DNA of 64,000 nt from Antrihabitans cavernicola (GCF_008297975.1 NZ_VLNY01000007.1:1-64000), one strand, 5' to 3'; positions 22,056 to 29,690 are shown, numbered from the stretch's first letter. Notes: generated from the letters alone by a model not told the origin. Made by a program: numbers and translations.

Positions 22056-23239
22056 TGCGGCACTTCATTTGCCCAACGGTCAACCTCAACCGCTGCCACT
22101 ACAACCGCCGCCGCTTTGCACTTGCCCCCCAGGGGAACCAGCCCGCTAACCGCCACGCCCACGCGAACGAACTTGGTAGCGTCCGGCATGTAAACCCTGG
22201 AATGTCCAGGCGTAGCGCCGAAATGCAAGCCATTCCCGCAGTGCGGCGCGGCATCCCAATCGGGCGCTACCGTCTTGCTACCGGGCGAGTAATCGAAACC
22301 CCGATCCGTCGTCCACGCATCATTGACCGCCTTGTAAACGTAGGCGATACCACCATCGACCGTGACACCGTGGAACTCGCACCACTGCACGGGATCGGAC
22401 AAGTCGATAGCCGTTAGGTCAATGACAACGCCGCCCGCAAGGATGACGCGCTGCGAGTGCAGATGCACGGCAACAAATCGCGACGCCACAACGTGCGAAC
22501 TGTCCCACGCCTCAACGTGCGAACTGCCCCGCGCCTCAACGTGCGAACTGCCCCACGCCTCAACGTGCGAACCGTCCCACGCCTCAACGTGCGACCTGCC
22601 CCACGCCTCAACGTGCGAACTGCCCCGCGCCTCAACGTGCGACCTGTCCCGCGCCTCAACGTGCGAACTGTCCCACGCCACAACGTGCGACCTGTCCCAC
22701 GCCACAACGTGCGAACTGCCCCGCGCCTCAACGCGCGAACCGTCCCACGCCACAACGTGCGAACTGTCCCACGCCTCAACGTGCGAACTGCCCCGCGCCT
22801 CAACGTGCGAACTGCCCCACGCCTCAACGCGCGAACCGTCCCGCGCCACAACGTGCGAACTGTCCCACGCCACAACGTGCGAACTGCCCCACGCCACAAC
22901 GCGCGAACTGCCCCGCGCCTCAACGCGTGAACCGTCCCACGCCACAACGTGCGAACTGTCCCACGCCACAACGTGCGACCTGCCCCGCGCCTCAACGTGC
23001 GAACTGCCCCACGCCTCAACGCGCGAACCGTCCCACGCCACAACGTGCGACCTGTCCCGCGCCTCAACGTGCGAACTGCCCCGCGCCACAACGCGCGAAC
23101 TGCCCCGCGCCACAACGTGCGAACTGCCCGCGCTGTCAACCAGGAGGCGAACTCCCGCAGGTGCATCAATGTAGATGATGCTCGTTTTTGCCGTAAGCGC
23201 GTCGTCTAGCTCGCGCTGATTGGTGACCGTGATTGCCAC
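22052..23239 (-). CDS. Octapeptide-repeat protein with DUF7666-like C-terminal domain
   Basis: A 395-residue protein. After a short N-terminal domain (residues 1-37: VAITVTNQRELDDALTAK...) come 27 tandem eight-residue repeats of the form G/D-x-S-H/R-V-x-A-R/W, with no breaks. The C-terminal ~140 residues (QWCEFHGVTVDGGIAYVYKA, HCGNGLHFG, KFVRVGVAV) match the DUF7666 domain found in many actinophages. The regular repeat should fold as a parallel beta-solenoid with the Val and Ala pointing inward. GTG 23239 is chosen; frames upstream overlap another small gene. Function is unknown; a long rod that displays the C-terminal domain is a reasonable guess. Confidence 0.8.
   Translation of the reverse strand: MAITVTNQRELDDALTAKTSIIYIDAPAGVRLLVDSAGSSHVVARGSSRVVARGSSHVEARDRSHVVAWDGSRVEAWGSSHVEARGRSHVVAWDSSHVVAWDGSRVEARGSSRVVAWGSSHVVAWDSSHVVARDGSRVEAWGSSHVEARGSSHVEAWDSSHVVAWDGSRVEARGSSHVVAWDRSHVVAWDSSHVEARDRSHVEARGSSHVEAWGRSHVEAWDGSHVEAWGSSHVEARGSSHVEAWDSSHVVASRFVAVHLHSQRVILAGGVVIDLTAIDLSDPVQWCEFHGVTVDGGIAYVYKAVNDAWTTDRGFDYSPGSKTVAPDWDAAPHCGNGLHFGATPGHSRVYMPDATKFVRVGVAVSGLVPLGGKCKAAAVVVAAVEVDRWANEVPQ
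22481..23128 (-). repeat. Tandem 24-bp coding repeat, 27 copies
   Basis: Twenty-seven head-to-tail 24-bp units with third-position and a few first-position changes, encoding the octapeptide rod of the repeat protein. Variation is confined mainly to four positions: G/D, S/R/G, H/R and R/W with V/E. Copies differ in a patchwork manner, suggesting growth by recombination or slippage. It is not a CRISPR array: there are no spacers. Confidence 0.95.
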
Positions 23240-23310
23240 AACAAACCCACTTTCAGACAGACGTATCCCCCGAATGGACACGCAAGAATTGTTTGAACCC
23301 AGCCGAACAG

Positions 23311-23403
23311 CTAGAGCAACAGTCGCGAAAAGCCAAGCGCCACATACGCGACGACACAAAACACAACCAACCAGAACGTCGGATCGAACCGGCGCAACCT
23401 CAC
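23311..23403 (-). CDS. Small single-pass membrane protein
   Basis: A 30-residue protein with GTG overlapping the stop of the upstream gene (GTGA). It has a basic start MRLRRFDPTF and one membrane segment WLVVFCVVAYVALGF, ending SRLLL. This is the form of a small inner-membrane peptide. It fills the gap between two genes; a 71-base leader then precedes the repeat protein. Family unknown. Confidence 0.6.
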   Translation of the reverse strand: MRLRRFDPTFWLVVFCVVAYVALGFSRLLL

Positions 23404-23621
23404 GCCAAACCCTCAATCACACCCGACGCCAACGCAAACGCCATATCCAGATCACGCGCCCAAGACTCCACGTACGCATCCTCAAGCGTCGTCACAATCC
23501 GCCAACCGCGAATGACCCACTCTCGCGGAACCTGAACCCGCACAAGGAAACCAACCGGATCGCTCGTTACCGTGAACACGGAAAGCCCATGCTTGCCCAA
23601 GGTGTCACGAAACTTGTCCAT
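23400..23621 (-). CDS. Hypothetical phage protein
   Basis: A 73-residue protein starting directly after the upstream stop. It has a beta-alpha pattern: GLSVFTVTSDPVGFLVRVQV, then WRIVTTLEDAYVESWARDLD and a helix AFALASGVIEGLA. No family recognised. Gene order and overlaps on both sides support translation. Confidence 0.55.
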   Translation of the reverse strand: MDKFRDTLGKHGLSVFTVTSDPVGFLVRVQVPREWVIRGWRIVTTLEDAYVESWARDLDMAFALASGVIEGLA

Positions 23622-23996
23622 CTATGCCGCCTTCGCTCGATATACGGTCACCGTGTCATTGCCAGAAACGGTGGGCTTCCGGCGCCCTACACGCTCAAAA
23701 CGTCCGCGCCGACAATCGCGCCGAAGAATCCCGTTCACAAACTCGCCGTCGCCCGGAATGTGATCCACTGTGAACGGCACGCCCTCAGATACCAGCCGAT
23801 CTAGCACGCGCAACGAATGCGCCTCTTCCGGCTCCGGAATGCAAATGCCTAACCTGTCAACCCTCCGCAGCAACGAACCGCGCTGCACGCCCAACCTGTC
23901 GGCAATCCGTTGGTGCGACATACCTAGCTCTCGAAAGTGCTTGTAGTCCAAAGCGAACGCGGCACTTCGGGTCAACGCCGAACGCTCGCCGGTCAC
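23622..23996 (-). CDS. Helix-turn-helix phage protein
   Basis: A 124-residue protein. FRELGMSHQRIADRLGVQRG followed by SLLRRVDRLGI is a clear helix-turn-helix. The C-terminal half (GVPFTVDHIPGDGEFVNGIL, then GRFERVGRRKPTVSG) looks like a small winged or beta domain. GTG at 23996 overlaps the previous stop (GTGA); an ATG at 24041 would overlap by 49 bases. It may control early genes or mark an origin. Confidence 0.6.
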   Translation of the reverse strand: MTGERSALTRSAAFALDYKHFRELGMSHQRIADRLGVQRGSLLRRVDRLGICIPEPEEAHSLRVLDRLVSEGVPFTVDHIPGDGEFVNGILRRDCRRGRFERVGRRKPTVSGNDTVTVYRAKAA

Positions 23997-24175
23997 TTGA
24001 TCCGAACTTTCATCCGACGCGCAACCTTGCGCTGCACCCAATGCGGGGCGTGCAGGATCGCGTCAATATCTGCCGCACTTCCCGCGAGGTCGGCCTTCGT
24101 CACGCGCGGCTCGACGTATCCAGCTTCCGCGAGAATCCGGTCGGCCTCACGCTCAAGCGTGTCCGCGTACGCCAT
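23993..24175 (-). CDS. Hypothetical small phage protein
   Basis: A 60-residue charged protein (DTLEREADRILAEAGYVEPR, VTKADLAGSAADIDAILHAP, HWVQRKVARRMKVRIK). Mostly helical with a basic tail, which would suit DNA binding. ATG overlaps the antirepressor stop (ATGA). No family recognised. Confidence 0.55.
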   Translation of the reverse strand: MAYADTLEREADRILAEAGYVEPRVTKADLAGSAADIDAILHAPHWVQRKVARRMKVRIK

Positions 24176-24831
24176 CAGATCGCCACATTCATCACGCGCA
24201 CAAGCTCGTTGACACCTTCGGGCGTGACACGCACGACGCCCTTGCGATGACGATTTGCGCAGTCAGTCAGGACCAACATGCCATCAGCGCACCCGCGCGG
24301 CTCGCCGAAGTGATCCGTCCACGCAATGCCTTCGTTCAGAAAGCGCTTGAGCCGATTTTGGCCCGTATCGATCCCCTGGCGCCCAAGGATTTCCGCCGTC
24401 TCGCTCAGCGTGTACGTCTTGGTGGGCTCCGGATCGGAGAACAGCGGACGCAGGAACGTCAGGGGGCCGTACCCCTCGGTCTCGTCCCATTCGTTCGGGT
24501 ACTCGTCCTGAATCGTGCGCCCGTTGAATCGGGTCAACTGCCAGCCATCATCCGACTTGCACCACTCGTCGCCCTCGCGGTCCTCGTAGTAGCCGAAATC
24601 CAGTGGCTCGCCGTCTACAGTCTCAGCCGGAACGAACGGCACCGGCTCGTCGGGATCGAACTGCGCGAACGCAATTCCCGCATCCTCAGCCACGGCCTTG
24701 CCTGCATCCGTCAACATGAACGGCACAGGCGCGTCCAGTCCGGCACGCAGCGCCACGTTCTCAAGGACCAGGGCGCTCAGCGCCTGCACGGTCGCGGTCA
24801 TCGTCTCAATAGAGACGGTAAGCTCAGTCAT
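24175..24831 (-). CDS. Antirepressor-like protein with KilA-C-type domain
   Basis: A 218-residue protein. Residues 1-40 are helical; residues 50-140 are acidic and aromatic; the C-terminal ~75 residues (TYTLSETAEILGRQGIDTGQ, NRLKRFLNEGIAW, KGVVRVTPEGVNELVRVM) match the phage antirepressor KilAC domain. No Bro-N domain precedes it, so the partner-binding part is different from the usual antirepressors. Its place as first large gene of the leftward operon fits an early regulator that helps leave lysogeny. Confidence 0.65.
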   Translation of the reverse strand: MTELTVSIETMTATVQALSALVLENVALRAGLDAPVPFMLTDAGKAVAEDAGIAFAQFDPDEPVPFVPAETVDGEPLDFGYYEDREGDEWCKSDDGWQLTRFNGRTIQDEYPNEWDETEGYGPLTFLRPLFSDPEPTKTYTLSETAEILGRQGIDTGQNRLKRFLNEGIAWTDHFGEPRGCADGMLVLTDCANRHRKGVVRVTPEGVNELVRVMNVAI

Positions 24832-24921
24832 TGAACAGCTCTCTACTCATTGTGTGGGTCTGATGGTTTGTTCGCTGGCCCGGTAAGTGGTTGCCGCCGC
24901 TTGCCGGGCTGTTCGTTGTGG

Positions 24922-25002
24922 CTAACTGCTCCCGGTAATGAGGAACGGGATCGACTGCGTGAAGCGCAGAACGGCCATAGAAAGGAACGCCAGTGCGGTC
25001 AT
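24922..25002 (-). CDS. Small membrane peptide
   Basis: A 26-residue protein, MTALAFLSMAVLRF then TQSIPFLITGSS, with AGGAGA at ideal spacing before the ATG. It is hydrophobic with one Arg, so it is likely membrane-bound. It lies alone in the gap between the excisionase-like and antirepressor genes. No family recognised; the strong ribosome site is the main support. Confidence 0.5.
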   Translation of the reverse strand: MTALAFLSMAVLRFTQSIPFLITGSS

Positions 25003-25077
25003 TTTGGATTCTCCTGAGTCTCGTTGCGTCACAGTGACGTTTAGTCGCTGAGTGGTTTTCTTGCTTGCAAGTAGGGT

Positions 25078-25269
25078 TTAGGCGCTTACCTGCTCGCCCC
25101 TGAGCCATGCGGCCAAGTCCCGCACGTCAATCCGCCAAGACGCCCGAGCTTTCCGCTGAAAGCCGCGCAACTCACCAGACTGCAAAGCTGTGTAAATCGT
25201 GTTCGCGTGTAGCCCCGCCTCAGCCGCAGCCTCTTTAACTGAGACCAGCTCGAACCGCGCCCGGCTCAC
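25078..25269 (-). CDS. Excisionase-like helix-turn-helix protein
   Basis: A 63-residue MerR/excisionase-type protein: LVSVKEAAAEAGLHANTIYT is the HTH, RKARASWRIDVRDLAAWL the wing and second helix. It overlaps the Cro-like gene stop by four bases. Such proteins bend the attachment site and direct the tyrosine integrase to excision, and its location on the leftward early transcript means it is made when the lysogenic state ends. Confidence 0.8.
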   Translation of the reverse strand: MSRARFELVSVKEAAAEAGLHANTIYTALQSGELRGFQRKARASWRIDVRDLAAWLRGEQVSA

Positions 25270-25511
25270 GACGCCCGCATTTCGCGGATGCTCACGGCCT
25301 GAACAACACGGTCCAGCCCTCTACCCGACAAGATGCTAACGCTGCAAATCAGTATCGCCGTGGGAGCCTGCGAGCCGGACTGAACCCGGCGCAAAGTTCC
25401 CTGGCTAACACCCAGGGCGGCAGCAAAATCGCGTTCGTTCTTGAAGCCCCGCGACTCTCTGACCAGCTCCAATAGTCCCGGAAGGAACCTTAGGGTTGTC
25501 TGCCCCGGCAT
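25266..25511 (-). CDS. Cro-like helix-turn-helix regulator
   Basis: An 81-residue protein with an XRE-type HTH: RGFKNERDFAAALGVSQGTL followed by RRVQSGSQAP. It is divergent from the repressor gene and first on the leftward early operon, the place of Cro. ATG 25511 has GGGGCAGGG upstream. Its job would be to switch off the repressor promoter and set lytic growth. A longer frame upstream is not credible because it runs through the repressor gene on the other strand. Confidence 0.75.
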   Translation of the reverse strand: MPGQTTLRFLPGLLELVRESRGFKNERDFAAALGVSQGTLRRVQSGSQAPTAILICSVSILSGRGLDRVVQAVSIREMRAS

Positions 25512-25561
25512 CCCTGCCCCCTGTCTTACATCGTTGTTATTCGTTCTTGGCGACGTGAGAA

Positions 25562-25589
25562 CTATTACATGACCGCGGCAGACTTGCAA
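25562..25589 (-). promoter_or_regulatory. Candidate leftward early promoter
   Basis: TTGCAA (25584-25589) and TAATAG (read on the minus strand, 25562-25567) are separated by 16 bases, a good sigma70-type promoter for the Cro-like operon. It lies in the 178-base control region between the divergent regulators. Confidence 0.5.
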
Positions 25590-25602
25590 CACTCTGCGCC
25601 GT

Positions 25603-25683
25603 AAGTGGCGCAGATTTGTGCGCACGAAAAACAAAACCCGCAGGTCGGAGCGGTTGAGGTTGCGCCGGAAGTGGTGCAAGATT
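25603..25683 (+). promoter_or_regulatory. Candidate operator repeats in the lysogeny control region
   Basis: AAGTGGCGCAGATT (25603-25616) recurs as AAGTGGTGCAAGATT (25669-25683), just before the repressor ATG. The two share 13 bases with one insertion and sit 66 bases apart. They lie between divergent repressor and Cro-like genes, so they are good candidates for regulator binding sites. No experiment supports this. Confidence 0.4.
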
Positions 25684-25689
25684 AGCGAC

Positions 25690-26166
25690 ATGAACCGATT
25701 CCAAGCATGGAAATACGCCGTGGCAGGAACCGACAGCAACCGAACGATCGGCGAACGCATGGGTGTCGATAACACGAAAGTTGGTCGGCACCTTGACGTT
25801 AACCCGGTCAAGTTTGCGGAAACGGTCGTTGACTTCGCGCGCGCATACGGCGCAAGCCCCATAGACGGACTAGTAGCGGCTGGCCTCATAGATGAATCAG
25901 AAGTGGCGCACAGCAACGCCACACGCGCACTACGCGCCGCAACCTCAGTCCAACTACTGGCCGAACTGACCCGCAGAGAGGACGCCCACAGAGAGGACCT
26001 AGACGCGGAAGAGGAACCCGAACCAGTAACAGTCAGACGATTTAAGATGAAACCTGAGTCACGCGGAGCCGGGGGCAATCGAGCGACACTCAGACCCAAT
26101 CAGGACAGCGCACGGGGGGCGAAAACCCAACAGCGCGAACGACTCCGCAAAGGCTTATTGGAATGA
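25690..26166 (+). CDS. Immunity repressor-like protein
   Basis: A 158-residue protein starting MNRFQAWKYAVAGTDSNRTI, then GERMGVDNTKVGRHLD, a helix-turn-helix like those of actinophage immunity repressors. The C-terminal half is Arg/Glu-rich and disordered, with no LexA-like Ser/Lys protease, so inactivation by RecA cleavage is not expected. It is divergent from the Cro-like gene and co-directed with the membrane protein and integrase. Its own start may overlap an operator repeat, allowing self-control. Confidence 0.75.
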   Translation: MNRFQAWKYAVAGTDSNRTIGERMGVDNTKVGRHLDVNPVKFAETVVDFARAYGASPIDGLVAAGLIDESEVAHSNATRALRAATSVQLLAELTRREDAHREDLDAEEEPEPVTVRRFKMKPESRGAGGNRATLRPNQDSARGAKTQQRERLRKGLLE

Positions 26167-26888
26167 CACACGCGTTGCATATGGCTGCAATCTTGGCCGC
26201 AGGTTCCGCCGCTTGGCTCCGGTCTAATCGTTGGGCTCGACGCGAGTCCCGCCCTATGACCATCGCCCTCGCGGGACTCGCCGCGTACTGCGTGCTCCGC
26301 AGCCCGGTCCTTGGCAACGTCTGGATTAACGAGGCGCTCGACGCTGCCCTTAGCGTCCGGAACCTTGCCGACTTGTGCGGAGACCTATGCGGGTTGCTCG
26401 CTCTCTGCGCTCTCGTCATCCACGCCGCGAACGCGTGGGGCAAGCCGGAACTCAACGGGTTCATTGCACATGCTGGGATTGCAGTCGCCGCATTCGTCAC
26501 CCTCGCATTCGTCAAAGCGGGTGGTGCAAGTGCGGACATTAGCTACATCGGCCACCTTGGCGGATGGGCTGAGGCATATTCGTACGTTGCCGCCGTCGCA
26601 ATCCTTATCGCGAACGTCGTAATTTTCGGGTCTGTGATCCTCGCGCACGAATCGAAAGATCGGGTATGGCTAACCGTCCTGCTCCCGCTTGGCGCCGGTT
26701 CGCTCTGCGGAATCTTCGTGGGCGCATACCGCGCAACCGAATACCTGCACGCCGATATGTTCGCCAGCTCGCAGGACGCCGTTGTATGGCCGCTCAGTGC
26801 GCTCACGACCTTTCTCTACGCCGTAGCCGCGCACGGCAATTACCGGATCAAGACAACCGAACCAATGCCAGAAAGAGAGCGCGTCTAA
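26163..26888 (+). CDS. Multi-pass membrane protein, prophage lysogeny region
   Basis: A 241-residue protein with about six to seven membrane segments (for example LAALCALVIHAANAW-like, IAVAAFVTLAFVK, VAAVAILIANVVIFGSVILA, VLLPLGAGSLCGIFVGAY). The layout resembles seven-helix proteins of the MAB_1171c/DUF6545 type, though no strict motif allows a firm call. It starts at the repressor stop (ATGA) and ends one codon before the integrase. Expressed from the lysogen, it is a candidate for superinfection exclusion or a host-interaction function. Confidence 0.6.
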   Translation: MTHALHMAAILAAGSAAWLRSNRWARRESRPMTIALAGLAAYCVLRSPVLGNVWINEALDAALSVRNLADLCGDLCGLLALCALVIHAANAWGKPELNGFIAHAGIAVAAFVTLAFVKAGGASADISYIGHLGGWAEAYSYVAAVAILIANVVIFGSVILAHESKDRVWLTVLLPLGAGSLCGIFVGAYRATEYLHADMFASSQDAVVWPLSALTTFLYAVAAHGNYRIKTTEPMPERERV

Positions 26889-27992
26889 ATGGGATGGGCG
26901 GAAGCGTTACCGTCCGGAAAGTATCGGGCGCTCTACCGCGATGGCGACGGACGCAAGCGGTCCGCAGGGACGTACACGCACAAACGTGAGGCAGTACGGA
27001 AAGCGAACGCCGCCGAAGAATCGGAACGCGATACACCAACGCCCAGCGAAGCCCGAAAGATCACGTGGGGTGAATGGGAACCACGTTGGCAAAGCTCCCG
27101 CAGAGTAGCGAAGTCCACCGCGCGATCAGACGACGGACGAATACGCGACCACTTGCGCCCGCACTGGTCGAATAAGCCGCTAAATTCGATCACGAAAGAA
27201 TCGGTAGAGGCGTGGGTTGCTGAGCTGACAGATAAGCAATTGGCGCCCTCTACTGTCGCCAAGTGCTATTTCCTCCTGAGCGCGTCACTCAAGGGCGCCA
27301 ACGGCGCCCGCCTGATCGCCTACAACCCATGCAAGGGCGTAACGCTGCCCAAGCCCGGCCCAATGCCGGAACGGTTTCTAGAGACGGAAGAGTTTCGGGC
27401 AATTCAATGCTCGCTTGACGACTTCGACAGGTTCGCCACCGACGTACTCATTGGGACCGGCGCCCGACTGGGGGAAGCGTTGGGATTGCATCTTGAACAC
27501 GTATTCCCTGAGCGCAAGCTAGTGCGAATCGAATGGGCGTACGACCCGGTTGCCCGTGTGATGAAACCGCCGAAGGACTATGAGCGGCGCGACATACCAA
27601 TTGGCTCCACCCTGGCGGGGCAACTCGCAGAGCTGATTAAGCGCAACGGTTACGGGAGTCCGGCGCCCGTTGAGTATCCGCGTGGGGCGCGTTTGCACAG
27701 TGGCCTAGTGCTCGCTCACGTCAACGGCAAACCTCCGGACAGTAGCAACCTGAGGCACCGGTTCGAGGCGTCCACGCGGATCGCCTACACAGGCAAGCGC
27801 GGCGCACGCAAACCCGTGGGGCATGTACGGCTGCATGACTTGCGGCACACGTACGCCAGCCGCCTACTCCGCGCGGGAGTGTCACTCGCGGAGGTCAAGG
27901 AACTCATGGGGCACGCGTCGATTACAACGACGATGCGATACGCCCACCTTGCCCAATCGAATTGGGACAACGTGCGAAAAGCGTTGGGTTAG
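26889..27992 (+). CDS. int: Tyrosine-family integrase
   Basis: A 367-residue integrase. The N-terminal ~60 residues form an arm-type DNA-binding domain (SGKYRALYRDGDGRKRSAGT); residues ~62-155 are the SAM-like core-binding domain; the catalytic domain has Arg193 (TGARLGEAL), Lys in PPKDYERRD near 229, HDLRHTYA with His316 and Arg319, His342 (MGHASI) and nucleophile Tyr351 (YAHL). It is adjacent to the attachment site 180 bases downstream, as expected. It would insert the phage into the tRNA-Lys gene. Confidence 0.95.
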   Translation: MGWAEALPSGKYRALYRDGDGRKRSAGTYTHKREAVRKANAAEESERDTPTPSEARKITWGEWEPRWQSSRRVAKSTARSDDGRIRDHLRPHWSNKPLNSITKESVEAWVAELTDKQLAPSTVAKCYFLLSASLKGANGARLIAYNPCKGVTLPKPGPMPERFLETEEFRAIQCSLDDFDRFATDVLIGTGARLGEALGLHLEHVFPERKLVRIEWAYDPVARVMKPPKDYERRDIPIGSTLAGQLAELIKRNGYGSPAPVEYPRGARLHSGLVLAHVNGKPPDSSNLRHRFEASTRIAYTGKRGARKPVGHVRLHDLRHTYASRLLRAGVSLAEVKELMGHASITTTMRYAHLAQSNWDNVRKALG

Positions 27993-27995
27993 CGG

Positions 27996-28038
27996 CGTGG
28001 GGCAGCGGGGCGCCAGCCGTGGGGCAAAACGTGGGGCA
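27996..28038 (+). repeat. Three CGTGGGGCA repeats, candidate integrase arm sites
   Basis: CGTGGGGCA occurs at 27996-28004, 28018-28026 and 28030-28038, directly after the integrase stop and about 130 bases before the core site. Direct repeats at this place are usually arm-type sites for the integrase N-terminal domain. Spacing is 22 and 12 bases. Confidence 0.6.
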
Positions 28039-28166
28039 CAGAGATTGATAGAGGCTGTGAATCGTTGTGAAGGAACGGCAGCGTCAAGTGCCGGTAACCG
28101 CAGCTCAAGGCATTAAAACGGGTGACTGTTTGTGAAAGATTGTGGCGTGTGGTACTAATAACTTGC

Positions 28167-28213
28167 GCGGACTTTTAATCCGCAGGTCCTCGGTTCGAGC
28201 CCGAGAGGGGGCA
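28167..28213 (+). other. Prophage attachment site: displaced 3' half of tRNA-Lys(TTT)
   Basis: The bases hold the anticodon arm GCGGA-CTTTTAA-TCCGC (anticodon TTT), T-arm CTCGG-TTCGAGC-CCGAG and 3' acceptor AGGGGGC, but the D-arm and 5' acceptor are absent; phage sequence precedes it. This is the right-hand attachment site (attR). The full tRNA must lie at the other end of the prophage, outside the window. The core crossover should be within this 47-base identity. Confidence 0.85.
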
Positions 28214-28277
28214 CAAATTTGCCTCGCAGGGCAGCACTGAGGTGTACGTATCTGACGTCGCGCGGCATCATCGAGTC

Positions 28278-29231
28278 ATGCTCCAGACCGCCTTCACCGA
28301 ACTACTCGGCGTCGATCACCCGATAGTCCAAGCGCCGATGGGCGGATCCGCCGGCGGCGCTCTTGCCGCTGCAGTCTCCAACGGCGGCGGGTTGGGCATG
28401 ATCGGTGGCGGTCGCGGAGATCACGACTGGCTGGCGACCGAGCTGGCAATCGCTGCAGACCGGACCGACAAGCCCTGGGGTATCGGCTTTCTGACGTGGG
28501 CGATCGACTCGGCCGTCATCGAATGGTCATTGGAACAGCGTCCGGCGGCGTTGATGCTGTCGTTCGGGGATCCGACACCGTTCGTCGAAATCGTTCGCGA
28601 CGCCGACATTCCGTTGATCGTGCAGGTAACGAACCTCGATGACGCCCGCCGTGCACTCGACCTCGGCGCCGATGTCGTCGTTGCTCAGGGCGGTGAGGCA
28701 GGCGGCCACGGTGGGGGTCGGTCGACCCTCCCCTTCGTTCCCGCTGTCGTCGACATCGCAGGCTCGGTACCGGTTCTCGCTGCAGGCGGGATCGCCGACG
28801 GGCGAGGTCTCGCTGCTGCGCTGGCACTCGGCGCATCAGGTGCGCTGATCGGAACGCGATTCCAAGCAACGCATGAGGCATTGATTCCAGCGCAGGTCGG
28901 CAAGGCGATCGTCGATGCTCATGGCAGCGAGACAGAACGCGGTCGGGTCTTCGATATCGCGGGTGGCGCGCAGTGGCCTGCGGAGTTCAGCTCGCGAACT
29001 GTGTGCAACGCGTTCCTCGAGCGCTGGCGTGGCCGCGAAGTCGAGCTCGCGAAAGATATTGCAACACAGCAGGAGTACTCGCGATCGGTTGCTCGCGGCG
29101 ACACCGACGAGATGGCTGTCTGGGCCGGAGAGGCAGTAGATCTGATCACCGAATTGCATTCGGCCGCCGAACTGGTGCCGCTGATCGTCGCCGGTGCCGA
29201 ACGAGCGATTGCAAACATTCGGCGCACCTGA
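28278..29231 (+). CDS. Nitronate monooxygenase family protein
   Basis: A 317-residue TIM-barrel flavoprotein. HPIVQAPMGGSAGGALAAAV is the FMN-binding start, ADVVVAQGGEAGGHGG is the signature QG-E-GGH motif with the catalytic His, and VLAAGGIADGRGLAAALALG and GALIGTRF bind phosphate. It oxidises alkyl nitronates or propionate-3-nitronate. ATG 28278 aligns to the family start (LQTAFTELLG); it is the first host gene beyond the prophage, with no clear ribosome site, so it may have been expressed with genes now separated by the insertion. Confidence 0.88.
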   Translation: MLQTAFTELLGVDHPIVQAPMGGSAGGALAAAVSNGGGLGMIGGGRGDHDWLATELAIAADRTDKPWGIGFLTWAIDSAVIEWSLEQRPAALMLSFGDPTPFVEIVRDADIPLIVQVTNLDDARRALDLGADVVVAQGGEAGGHGGGRSTLPFVPAVVDIAGSVPVLAAGGIADGRGLAAALALGASGALIGTRFQATHEALIPAQVGKAIVDAHGSETERGRVFDIAGGAQWPAEFSSRTVCNAFLERWRGREVELAKDIATQQEYSRSVARGDTDEMAVWAGEAVDLITELHSAAELVPLIVAGAERAIANIRRT

Positions 29232-29258
29232 CCCGCGGGTATGCGGGAGAATTTCTCG

Positions 29259-29687
29259 ATGGAACAGAGCATCACCGTCGACATCGATGCTTCGCCCGAG
29301 CGAGTGTGGGCAGTCCTGGCCGACGTCGAGCGATGGTCCGAGTGGACCGAAACCGTCACCTCGGCGACTCGCCTCGATGAAGGGCCATTGCAGGCAGGGA
29401 GCATGGCGCGACTTCAACAACCGAAGTTGCCGCCGACCGAATATGTCGTGACCGAATGCCAGCCCGGCCATTCGTTCACCTGGGTCGCCACGAGTCCGGG
29501 TGTGCGGACCACTGCCAGCCACGCGCTCGAACCCCTCACGGACGGCGGGACTCGCGTGCGCTTGGGCGTCGAGCAATCCGGTGTCCTCGGCGTGGTGATG
29601 GGCCGCCTCTTCTTCAGAGGTCTCACCGATCGCTATCTCGCAACCGAAGCGAATGGACTGAAGGCGCGCAGCGAGGGCACACGCTGA
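29259..29687 (+). CDS. SRPBCC-family protein
   Basis: A 142-residue START/polyketide-cyclase-like fold: SITVDIDASPERVWAVLADV, then WSEWTETVTSATRLD, and a long C-terminal helix FRGLTDRYLATEANGLKARS. The fold binds lipids or hydrophobic ligands, but this family gives no specific substrate. ATG at 29259 has GGGAGA upstream and is preferred over ATG 29241. It follows the monooxygenase by 27 bases and may be co-transcribed. Confidence 0.8.
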   Translation: MEQSITVDIDASPERVWAVLADVERWSEWTETVTSATRLDEGPLQAGSMARLQQPKLPPTEYVVTECQPGHSFTWVATSPGVRTTASHALEPLTDGGTRVRLGVEQSGVLGVVMGRLFFRGLTDRYLATEANGLKARSEGTR

Positions 29688-29690
29688 CTC

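Noticed and set aside
22481-23128. Possible CRISPR array
   Set aside because: Units are directly joined 24-mers with coding-type variation and no spacers; no cas genes.
22362-23174. Long plus-strand and other-frame frames across the repeat region (Cys/Thr-rich or Asn/Arg-rich repeats)
   Set aside because: They are mirror readings of the 24-bp repeats, which are open in several frames. Only the minus frame joins a recognisable C-terminal domain and fits the operon.
24824-25108. 94-residue minus-strand frame between the excisionase and antirepressor genes
   Set aside because: No ribosome site or domain, and it overlaps a better 26-codon gene in another frame.
28141-28213. Complete tRNA-Lys gene
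   Set aside because: Only the anticodon arm, T-arm and 3' acceptor are present; no D-arm or matching 5' acceptor upstream.
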